Shown in pieces: positions 5,627-11,920 of a stretch of DNA of 15,046 nucleotides. The position numbers and the translations under genes were made by a program. The notes below the pieces were generated by a model, which did no database searches, had not been told where the DNA came from, and worked only from the letters and a program-made list of their open reading frames with translations. Positions within the stretch are counted from its first letter, which is position 1; each line of letters opens with the position of its first letter. Origin of the DNA: Acidimicrobiales bacterium (GTDB lineage Bacteria > Actinomycetota > Acidimicrobiia > Acidimicrobiales > Palsa-688); assembly GCA_019241495.1 (NCBI GenBank), contig JAFAWZ010000129.1, positions 1-15,046 on the forward strand. The letters are read 5' to 3'.

Positions 5627-6472
5627 GTGAGCGAGACTCGGACGCTAATCCTCGGGGCGATCGCCGGGATGACCATCCTGGTGGGATTGCCGCTGGGCCG
5701 AATGCGCCGTCCCGCCCCGGGCCTACGGCTGTTCCTCAACGCCTTGGCCATCGGGATCTTGATGTTCCTCATATGGGACGTCCTCTCCCACGCCTATACG
5801 CCGCTCGACACCGCCTTGTCGAACCTGCACGACCACAAAGGTGGGGTGTGGCCGGTGATCGGCTACGCGACCCTGTTCCTTGGCGGCATCGGCGTCGGAT
5901 TGGTCGGCCTCACGGCTTACGAGCGCCTCCTCGGCCGCCGGCCCGTCCGCTTCGGGCCTGGAGCCATGGCCGCCGGTGAGTTGACCGCCCGTCGATGGCA
6001 CGTGGCCGGCTGGTCACCGGCACGGCGGCTGGCGCTGCTGATCGCGATGGGAATCGGGCTGCACAACTTCGGCGAGGGTCTGGCCATCGGTGGGAGCGCA
6101 GCTCGCGGCGAGATCACCCTGGCCACGTTGTTGATCATCGGGTTCGGTCTGCACAACGCCACCGAGGGATTCGGCATCGTCGCACCCCTGGCTGCCGAGG
6201 CGGACCGGCCCAGTTGGCGATTCCTGGCAGCCATGGGCTTGATCGGGGGCGGTCCGACCTTCGTCGGCACCCTGGTCGGTCATGAGTTCACCTCTGAACC
6301 GATGAGCGTGATCTTCTTGACGCTGGCCGCCGGCTCCATCATCTACGTGGTGATCCAGCTGCTCGGCGTGGCCAGCAAGGCCGGTCGCCGCGAGCTGCTC
6401 ATCTGGGGAGTGTTCCTCGGTCTGACGGCGGGCTTCGTCACCGACATGGTGGTGAGCGCAGCAGGCGCGTAA
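5627..6472 (+). CDS. ZIP-family metal transporter
   Basis: A 281-residue integral membrane protein that should import divalent metal ions such as zinc, iron or manganese. The two signature helices carry GLHNFGEGLAIG (144-155) and GFGLHNATEGFGI (172-184), whose His, Asn and Glu residues form the binuclear metal site of ZIP proteins. A GGGPTFVGT segment follows (207-215). An N-terminal helix pair and a His-containing loop (HDHK near 68-71) precede them. GTG 5627 was chosen for its AGGGAGG ribosome-binding site. The gene is divergent from the BlaI operon and is preceded by a promoter overlapped by a DtxR/IdeR-like box, which points to control by metal level. The exact ion cannot be read from the sequence; the GufA-like subgroup is a possible assignment. 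Confidence 0.88.
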   Translation: MSETRTLILGAIAGMTILVGLPLGRMRRPAPGLRLFLNALAIGILMFLIWDVLSHAYTPLDTALSNLHDHKGGVWPVIGYATLFLGGIGVGLVGLTAYERLLGRRPVRFGPGAMAAGELTARRWHVAGWSPARRLALLIAMGIGLHNFGEGLAIGGSAARGEITLATLLIIGFGLHNATEGFGIVAPLAAEADRPSWRFLAAMGLIGGGPTFVGTLVGHEFTSEPMSVIFLTLAAGSIIYVVIQLLGVASKAGRRELLIWGVFLGLTAGFVTDMVVSAAGA

Positions 6473-6582
6473 GCGTCTCGGTCGGTCTAGTCGTTCTCCC
6501 CGGGCCCTCTATCCAACAGTCGGCATTGCGCTGGCATCTGCTCTAATGGGAGACCCCTATGCCGATCCCGAAGAAGAGCTAG

Positions 6583-7416
6583 ATGAAGCTGGCGACGGTA
6601 CGCGGCGCGGACGGGGCGACCCACGCGGCGAGACTCGAAGACTCAGAAGCGGTGCTGCTCCCATTCGCCGACGTGGGCCATCTGCTCGCCAACAGCGGAC
6701 GTTGGCCCACCGAGGCCGGCGAAACAGGTGAGCGCCGGGCCATCGAAGAGGTGACCTTTTGTCCGGTGGTGCCGGCCCCGTCGAAGATCTTCTGTGTCGG
6801 ATTGAATTACCTGCGCCACATTCAGGAACAGGGTCGCCCTGTACCGGATCATCCCTCGCTCTTCGCCAAGTTCCCAGAAGCCATCACCGGTCCCTATGAC
6901 GACATCGCGCTTCCCGGCACCTCCACTTCCGTGGATTGGGAGGCCGAGCTCGTCGTGGTGATCGGCCGCACCGTCCGCGACGCCGGACCGCAGGGGGCAG
7001 CCGACGCCATCGCCGGATTCACCACAGGGAACGACGTGAGCATGCGGGACTGGCAGCACCGAACGACCCAATGGCTGCAAGGCAAGACGTGGGGTTCGAG
7101 CTCTCCCGTCGGCCCCGTGCTGGTCACCACAGACGAGATCGGCAGCGCACGGCCCGATTTGCGGGTCAGCTGCCTGGTCGACGACCAAACGATGCAAGAT
7201 GCGCGCACGTCAGACCTGCTGTTCGACCCGGTCCACATCGTTTCTTATGTGAGCACCATCATCACGCTCCGCCCCGGTGACTTGATATTCACCGGAACAC
7301 CTGAGGGGGTCGGCGCGGCCCGTACGCCACCGGTCTTCTTGCAGCCCGGCCAGGTCGTGACCACCCGGATCGAGGGCATCGGCGAGATGAGGAACCGGTT
7401 CGTCGCGTCCGACTGA
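6583..7416 (+). CDS. Fumarylacetoacetate hydrolase (FAH) family protein
   Basis: A 277-residue enzyme of the FAH superfamily, whose members hydrolyse or decarboxylate 1,3-diketo or 2-oxo acids in aromatic-compound and amino-acid breakdown. Family marks are KIFCVGLNYLRHIQE (68-82), metal ligands Glu120, Glu122 (VDWEAELVVVIG) and Asp151 (TGNDVSMRDWQ), the lysine-containing QGKTWGSSSPVGP (166-178), and the C-terminal PGDLIFTGTPEGVG (231-244). The length and motif order are normal, so it is probably active. The substrate is not identifiable: 2-keto-3-deoxy sugar acids, homoprotocatechuate derivatives and oxaloacetate are all possible in this family. GAAGAAGAG lies about five bases before ATG. The TGA stop codon is exactly where the second palindromic element begins. 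No pathway partners are adjacent. Confidence 0.9.
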   Translation: MKLATVRGADGATHAARLEDSEAVLLPFADVGHLLANSGRWPTEAGETGERRAIEEVTFCPVVPAPSKIFCVGLNYLRHIQEQGRPVPDHPSLFAKFPEAITGPYDDIALPGTSTSVDWEAELVVVIGRTVRDAGPQGAADAIAGFTTGNDVSMRDWQHRTTQWLQGKTWGSSSPVGPVLVTTDEIGSARPDLRVSCLVDDQTMQDARTSDLLFDPVHIVSYVSTIITLRPGDLIFTGTPEGVGAARTPPVFLQPGQVVTTRIEGIGEMRNRFVASD

Positions 7417-7560
7417 GCACCTGCGACCGACCCGAGTAAACGAAGAAGAGGCGGCGGCATCACTGCCATGTCAGAACACTGCTGGGCGGCACTGAGGAAA
7501 TTCGACTCAGGATGAGATGGCGCCGCCTCTTCTTCGTCCAAGTAGTCCGGTCGCAGGCGC
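7417..7560 (+). mobile_element. MITE-like palindromic element, copy 2
   Basis: A 144-bp element homologous to the one at 3989-4128, here in plus orientation. The left end is GCACCTGCGACCG and the right end, reverse-complemented, is GCGCCTGCGACCGGACTACT. Arms of about 43 bp run through ACGAAGAAGAGGCGGCG on both sides. The centre shares a long exact block with copy 1 (7448-7470, ending CACTGCCATG) and, after one changed base, CAGAACAC; near the right end AGTAGTCCGGTCGCAGGC is also shared. It is bounded by TGA at 7414-7416 (the stop codon of the FAH gene) and TGA at 7561-7563, within CTGAG on both sides. It contains no reading frame of note. Confidence 0.8.
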
Positions 7561-7649
7561 TGAGCACGGCGGACACGAGCCAGGCGGGCACGCGCCAAAC
7601 AGATCCAAACGCCACCAATCGCAACCAATTAGCGGGTGACGCACACTAA

Positions 7650-7669
7650 ACGGCCTTTTGCCGTATTCT
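7650..7669 (+). promoter_or_regulatory. Hairpin and -10-like site before the basic protein gene
   Basis: ACGGC-ctttt-GCCGT (7650-7664) is a perfect 5-bp inverted repeat that runs into TATTCT (7664-7669), a possible -10 about 40 bases before the GTG start at 7707. No good -35 is found at the right spacing. It may be a promoter with an overlapping operator. The rest of the gap after the palindromic element (7561-7706) shows nothing else. Confidence 0.3.
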
Positions 7670-7706
7670 GGTACGACGACTTCCCCACAACGCATAAGGA
7701 GTTGCA

Positions 7707-8033
7707 GTGTCAGCAAAGCTTGTAGTCACCCCGCGCAAGGGTGGCAGCCACATATCGTTGGTCGGCAAGACCGGCAAAGAGCTGCTCGGTTCCGTCGTGT
7801 TCACCGAGCCCAGAGCCAAGGGGGCAACTGTCCGGGCCCTCAAGGGTCTGCTCGGAGACGATGTCGTGATCGAGGACCACACGTCCACCTCGCCCGCACG
7901 CACGAGCCCGAAGACGGCGACCGCCGCAACCGCGAGCCGAGCCCGCAAGACCACTCGTAAGGCCGCTACCCGTACTACGCGTCAAACGGCTCGCCGCACC
8001 ACCAATCCGGTCAAGTCGCGCGCCAAGCGCTGA
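7707..8033 (+). CDS. Small basic protein with Lys/Arg/Thr/Ala-rich tail
   Basis: A 108-residue protein that I cannot assign to a named family with confidence. Residues 1-57 look like a small folded domain (LVVTPRKGGSHISLVGKTGK..., then RALKGLLGDDVVIED), faintly reminiscent of YegP/DUF1508 repeats. Residues about 60-108 are low complexity, rich in Thr and Ala and strongly basic (ARKTTRKAATRTTRQTARR, ending KSRAKR). This resembles histone-H1-like and HupB-type tails that bind nucleic acid, so a nucleoid or RNA-binding role is possible. A strong AAGGAG ribosome-binding site (7696-7701) stands five bases before the GTG. It appears to be a single-gene unit, with the palindromic element upstream and a convergent GNAT gene 16 bp downstream. 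Confidence 0.75.
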   Translation: MSAKLVVTPRKGGSHISLVGKTGKELLGSVVFTEPRAKGATVRALKGLLGDDVVIEDHTSTSPARTSPKTATAATASRARKTTRKAATRTTRQTARRTTNPVKSRAKR

Positions 8034-8049
8034 GAGGCCCCTTCTGAGG

Positions 8050-9156
8050 TCAGCTGTCGGTTTGGGGCCGGACGCGTTGTAGCGCGTCTCGCACTACTGG
8101 CAGTCCCCAAGCAAACAGACGATCGATACCTCCTACCCCGATTATCGTCGTCGCCAGCGGCACGGTATCGGGGAAGAGGGTCCGTGTGTAGCGGTTCTCC
8201 GGAGTGGTAGACGAGTCGATCCAGGCCGCATCGGTCTTCTGGTAGAAGTGCTCCAGAGTAGCCATGAACGCCTGAATTCCCGGGCTGTACTGGGCGAGGG
8301 ATTCGTCGTGGCCGATTCTGTAGGTGAACATGCCCTGACCGGCACGCAGGCAGCAGAGCATGGCGACCGGCCGGCCACCTGCCTCAAAGGACAGCAACGA
8401 CAATCGACCTTCGGCCGTGAAGCGCTCGCACAGCTCGTGGAAGAAGTCCACGCTCTGCGGGCGACGGCCGAACGCTTGGCCGTCGGAACGCACCCCTTTC
8501 CATCCCGAGGCCTCGAGGCGGAGGAATTCCTTCACTGCTGCTTGGTCGCCGGCTCGGTCAACCAGTTCCAATGGGCCGATGCCGTCAGCGAGGCGGCGCC
8601 GTTGCTGGGCCAGCTTGCGCCGTCGATCCTTGCTCAAAGCGGCGCTCCAGTACCCGTCGTCGCCGTCCTTCCTGCGTAGGAAAGCCCGTTCCCACCTATA
8701 GAACTCCGAGACGGTCAGGCCCAGATGGGCGGCCGCTCGGCGCAGGTTATTGGCAGCTGGACCGTCGGCAAGCCATTCGCAGACCACCAGGCCGGATCCG
8801 AGGTCTCGCCGGTGTTCTCGGAGACCCGCGAGCAGAGTGACGGCTGCTTCCAATCCGCCCGATTCGTCGATCAGCGGCGTGCCCAGGCCCATGGCGCCCG
8901 GGATGCACCGAACGACGAGAGCGCGTCGTTGGAGCCGCCAACGATGCAGTGCGAATGGCAGGCAGGCGAGCCACCGGCCGTCTTCCTCGACCACGGCGAG
9001 GGTAAGCCCGGCCGCCTCCGGAAGATGACGGTGAGCCGTGAGCAGGCACTCGGGGGCGAAGAAGGCGTTGGGATCGCTCGACCGTTCGCTCAACTCGCTC
9101 CAGGCCATCTGGTCCGCAGCGGTGACATTCGCGACGGCGAGGATGCGGGCGCGCAT
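8050..9156 (-). CDS. GNAT-fold protein of the BioF2/CelD-like group
   Basis: A 368-residue acyltransferase-like protein. The C-terminal half matches the Acetyltransf_6 (BioF2/CelD) pattern: SKDRRRKLAQQRRRL (175-189), FLRLEASGWKG (211-221), FEAGGRPVAM (257-266), FTYRIGHDESLAQYSPGIQA (277-296). The N-terminal half resembles the first GNAT lobe seen in such proteins, with FFAPECLL (32-39) and LPFALHRWR. Related proteins attach acyl groups or amino acids in polysaccharide, cellulose or wall synthesis, but the substrate here is unknown. ATG 9156 overlaps the upstream gene's stop as TGATG, so the two are translationally coupled and probably work together. The overlapping TTG 9159 is a less likely start. 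No membrane segment or signal peptide is seen. Confidence 0.8.
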   Translation of the reverse strand: MRARILAVANVTAADQMAWSELSERSSDPNAFFAPECLLTAHRHLPEAAGLTLAVVEEDGRWLACLPFALHRWRLQRRALVVRCIPGAMGLGTPLIDESGGLEAAVTLLAGLREHRRDLGSGLVVCEWLADGPAANNLRRAAAHLGLTVSEFYRWERAFLRRKDGDDGYWSAALSKDRRRKLAQQRRRLADGIGPLELVDRAGDQAAVKEFLRLEASGWKGVRSDGQAFGRRPQSVDFFHELCERFTAEGRLSLLSFEAGGRPVAMLCCLRAGQGMFTYRIGHDESLAQYSPGIQAFMATLEHFYQKTDAAWIDSSTTPENRYTRTLFPDTVPLATTIIGVGGIDRLFAWGLPVVRDALQRVRPQTDS

Positions 9157-10034
9157 CAAGAGGCGGTAAGCGCCACGTTGACGAGCTCGAAGCCCAACCT
9201 TCGTTGGAAATAGCGCAGGCCGGGACTGATCTCGAACACGGAGTTGACGAGGAGGAACCCGGCTCCCGCGCCGATCAGCTCCTCGATGATCGAGAAGTGG
9301 ATGGAGTACCGGGCATAGCCGGACAAGTCGCTGTCGATGCCGACGCAGAGCCTCAAGACCGCCCAGTGCTTGTCTGCCACCAACAGCGCCACGTTCAGCG
9401 GCGCCCGGTCGGGCCCGGTTGCGACGAACACCCGGAGCCAGCCGTCACTCAAACCTCTTTCGCACCAATCGCGGTTGTCGACCAGCCAGTCGTCGTCTCG
9501 GGAAGCCAGGACCTCCTCCAGGCTGGCCCACTGCCGGTGGCGCCCGGTCACCTCGGAGCTGACTATGCCCCGCTCTTTGGCCCGCGCCAAGTTGGTTCGA
9601 ACGGCCTGACGCTTGCCTCCTCGCAGGTACAGGTCGATGTCATCGGGGAGCTCCGCCAGGGCAACAGCGGCGCGGCGATCAGGAACGAGCAGTATCCCCG
9701 AAGCCAGTCGCGACCGGCGGCTCGGTGTGGGGCTGTGGCGGCTGTGCTTTCCTCTCGGACCGAGCAGGAGACGGCGGATCTCCTGCCCTTCATCGCCCGC
9801 GCTCAGCTCGACCGCTACGGTCGGCAGCTGATCGAGGGAGGCGGCCAACTTGGCCAAGCGCCCGCGATGACGAAGCGCCGACGCGACCAGCAGGGGGACA
9901 CCCAGCCGGTTGTTCCCAAGATCCCAGGCCCGATGGACAATTCGACTGACCGCCTCGAATTCCTCGTCTTCGAAGCCGGGAAGAATCGACGAAGTCGACC
10001 GACCGGCAAGTCCCACAGCCAGATTGCCCACCAC
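9156..10034 (-). CDS. Second GNAT-fold protein, coupled to the previous one
   Basis: A 292-residue protein related in style to its downstream neighbour but diverged. Its middle has DLYLRGGKRQAVRTNLARAKERGI (134-157), a version of the basic RRxLxRA segment of BioF2/CelD-type GNATs. The end, GAGFLLVNSVFEISPGLRYFQRRLGFELV (257-285), resembles the terminal GNAT strand-helix with the LRYFQRRLGFE turn. The N-terminal 110 residues are less recognisable. The GTG start follows an in-frame TAG directly, so the frame cannot extend further. The ribosome-binding site is weak (GGGGG about 14 bases upstream), and a later GTG is possible. TGATG overlap with the downstream gene implies coupled synthesis of a pair. 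Substrate and pathway are unknown; modification of a surface polymer is a guess based on family relatives. Confidence 0.7.
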   Translation of the reverse strand: MVGNLAVGLAGRSTSSILPGFEDEEFEAVSRIVHRAWDLGNNRLGVPLLVASALRHRGRLAKLAASLDQLPTVAVELSAGDEGQEIRRLLLGPRGKHSRHSPTPSRRSRLASGILLVPDRRAAVALAELPDDIDLYLRGGKRQAVRTNLARAKERGIVSSEVTGRHRQWASLEEVLASRDDDWLVDNRDWCERGLSDGWLRVFVATGPDRAPLNVALLVADKHWAVLRLCVGIDSDLSGYARYSIHFSIIEELIGAGAGFLLVNSVFEISPGLRYFQRRLGFELVNVALTAS

Positions 10035-10268
10035 CTAGTGGCGCCGCCCCCTTTGGACGACCTCATAGTGGGCCAACTTTAGCCGCCTCCGGCGAGGCAC
10101 CTCGTGAAGGGTAGGCGGGCCGGCTCAGCTCATCCTCTCGACGCGGCGAACATCCAGGTTTCTAAAGACCGGAGCGGTATCACAGAGTGTCTCCTTTTGC
10201 TTGGCTCGTAGCGACGTTCCAGCCGGTCCGATGGAACACGGGCCCGTATTGATCTCTGCGTCAACGGT
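10035..10268. other. Intergenic gap, little structure
   Basis: A 234-bp gap between the methyltransferase and GNAT genes, both on the minus strand. The only structure I see is a short GCCTC-cggc-GAGGC stem (10085-10098) close to the GNAT start. The gap is large enough to hold a separate promoter for the GNAT pair, but no convincing -35/-10 was found by eye. Confidence 0.4.
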
Positions 10269-11039
10269 TCACGATCCGGCCACGACGACGAAGCGGGGGA
10301 CGGTGCCCAAAAGGCGGTTCGGAATCCGGGTGCCGACCATGCTGGCCCATTCGACGTCGACCAGCCGTATCAACCGTCGACGGGGCCACCCAGCTTCCTC
10401 GACCAGCGCGATGAGCTGCGACGGGTGGCACGAGTGCACGAGCGGCAAGGTGCGCACCAGGTCCGCATCGAACGGCGCGTGATGCTCCGGCGGCAACCGC
10501 TTCAGTCGATGCACCAGATCACGGAGCTGCTTGCGCCGGACCTCCAAAGGATCCAAATGTCCTCGGACCTGCTCGAAGAGCAACAAGCGGCCACCGGGAG
10601 CGATCTCCCGCCACCGGCGCACGGTGCCGACCGGATCCACCAGCAGCCAGATGACGCTTCGCTGCATCACTACGTCGAAAGGCCCGGGAGCAACGGCGGC
10701 CGGATCGCTCACCTCTCCCTTGACAGCGTGGACCGCCAGGCCGGCCCTGTCCGCTTTGGCGCGAAGCTGCTCCAGCATCCCTTTGGAGCTGTCAACGGCG
10801 GTGACGTGATGGCCCAGCTCAGCGGCCAACAGCGTGAGAAAGCCTGTCCCGGCGCCACAATCAAGGATCTTGGCGGGAGCAGGAGGCAGCAGGCGCTCCA
10901 TAGCCGCCAGCCAGGCGGCCCTCTCGGCCAAACTGGTCGGGTGGTGCTCAGCTGACTGGTCATAGGTTTCGGAGTCTGAGTCCCAATAGGACTCCTGGAG
11001 CACGTCTTCCATTGGCCTCGATGCTTCTCTACCCTGCAT
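10269..11039 (-). CDS. Class I SAM-dependent methyltransferase
   Basis: A 256-residue methyltransferase using S-adenosylmethionine. Motif I is ILDCGAGTGFLTLLAAELG (58-76), followed by the adenosyl-ribose acid in VTAVDSSKGMLEQLR (79-93), FDVVMQRSVIWLL (121-133) and WREIAPGGRLLLFEQ (143-157). The order and spacing fit the Methyltransf_11/25 group; the C-terminal 90 residues are variable and likely hold the substrate pocket. The target (small molecule, lipid or quinone-like) cannot be told. Start choices are ATG 11039, with AAGAGA nearby, or ATG 11012, with GAGG; the second gives a more usual N-terminus (MEDVLQESYWD). It follows the SDR gene by 39 bp on the same strand and may be the last gene of the acyl-CoA operon, or an independent rider. 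Confidence 0.87.
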   Translation of the reverse strand: MQGREASRPMEDVLQESYWDSDSETYDQSAEHHPTSLAERAAWLAAMERLLPPAPAKILDCGAGTGFLTLLAAELGHHVTAVDSSKGMLEQLRAKADRAGLAVHAVKGEVSDPAAVAPGPFDVVMQRSVIWLLVDPVGTVRRWREIAPGGRLLLFEQVRGHLDPLEVRRKQLRDLVHRLKRLPPEHHAPFDADLVRTLPLVHSCHPSQLIALVEEAGWPRRRLIRLVDVEWASMVGTRIPNRLLGTVPRFVVVAGS

Positions 11040-11078
11040 AAGGTCTCTTCATCCCCCCTGTATCAGAGCCGGCGCGTT

Positions 11079-11855
11079 TCAGCGCATCACCAACCCTCCG
11101 TCTACGTGGAAGGACTGGCCCGTAACATAACTGGCCCGATCGGAGGCCAGGAAAAGACAGGCGTCGGCCAGCTCCTCCACAGTGCCCTGCCGGGGGATCG
11201 TCCGGAGAGGGCGACCCTGAGGGACGCCTTCCTGGTCGGCCATGTCGGGCGGGTAGTCCTCCGGGTTGCGGACTGTGTCGACCCCGCCGGGCACCAGAAC
11301 GTTGGCTGTCACGCCCGAGTAGCCGAACTCGAACGAGATGGCCTTCACCAATCCGGTGAGGCCGGCCTTGGCCGTGACGTTGTGGGCTCGGTGGTGCCAT
11401 CCCATGTAGCCATCAGGGCCGCCCAAGGCGACGATCCTGCCGAAGCGGCGCGCCGCCATTCCAGGCAGGACCAGCCGGGACAGGTAGAAGAGTGACGACA
11501 GGTTCGCGCTGATCGCCGCGTCCCAGTCGGCCGGGCTGATGTCCAGGAAGGCCTGGAAGCGGCGGCGGGCCGCGTTGCTGATCAGGTAGTCCACCGGGCC
11601 GAGCTCCTCCACCGTCCGGCTCACGATGGCCTCACACTGCTCGGCGTCGCCGAGGTCACCCGTGACGACGAGCGATCTCACCCCTCGGGCCCGGGCCTTC
11701 GCCGCGACAGCCTCGGCCTCGTCGATGCTGGTGCGGGCGTGAACGGCGACATCCAGTCCGGCGGCGGCGAAGCCGAGGGCGATGGCCCGCCCGATATTCC
11801 GCGCCGCACCGGTAACCAACACGGTGCTGCCAGTGAAATCACTACGTTCCAGCAT
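11079..11855 (-). CDS. SDR-family oxidoreductase lacking catalytic Ser and Tyr
   Basis: A 258-residue Rossmann-fold protein of the classical SDR type. Cofactor motif VTGAARNIGRAIA (14-26), the acidic D67 in TGDLGD, SNAARRR in place of NNAG (93-99), Asn118 in SANLSS, and VPGGVDTVRN (188-197) are present, and the end SYVTGQSFHVDGG (242-254) is typical. At the YxxxK position the sequence reads HNVTAK: Lys163 is kept but Tyr is replaced by Asn159, with His158 just before, and the Ser thirteen residues earlier is Gly146. It may be inactive, use another acid (His158) or have a different reaction. It has a TTTCCTTT complement (AAAGGAAA) ribosome-binding site five bases before ATG. It is the third gene of the CoA operon, 65 bp after the CoA-transferase. 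Confidence 0.88.
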   Translation of the reverse strand: MLERSDFTGSTVLVTGAARNIGRAIALGFAAAGLDVAVHARTSIDEAEAVAAKARARGVRSLVVTGDLGDAEQCEAIVSRTVEELGPVDYLISNAARRRFQAFLDISPADWDAAISANLSSLFYLSRLVLPGMAARRFGRIVALGGPDGYMGWHHRAHNVTAKAGLTGLVKAISFEFGYSGVTANVLVPGGVDTVRNPEDYPPDMADQEGVPQGRPLRTIPRQGTVEELADACLFLASDRASYVTGQSFHVDGGLVMR

Positions 11856-11920
11856 GCGAGTTTCCTTTCAGAAGCTGTCGCAAAACTACTTCGAGGTGGG
11901 CCACTTGACGACCCGCTACT

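Noticed and set aside
6526..6549. Promoter for the FAH gene (TTGCGC with TCTAAT or TAATGG)
   Set aside because: The spacing is only about 10-12 bases, too short for a sigma70 promoter.
7417..7560. Intrinsic terminator after the FAH gene
   Set aside because: The hairpin arms are far longer than a terminator, there is no T-tract at the end, and a homologous copy with flanking TGA duplications exists. A secondary effect on termination remains possible.
8036..8069. Terminator between the convergent basic-protein and GNAT genes
   Set aside because: GGCCCC/GGGGCC arms are 22 bases apart with no T-tract and overlap the GNAT coding end; too weak to call.
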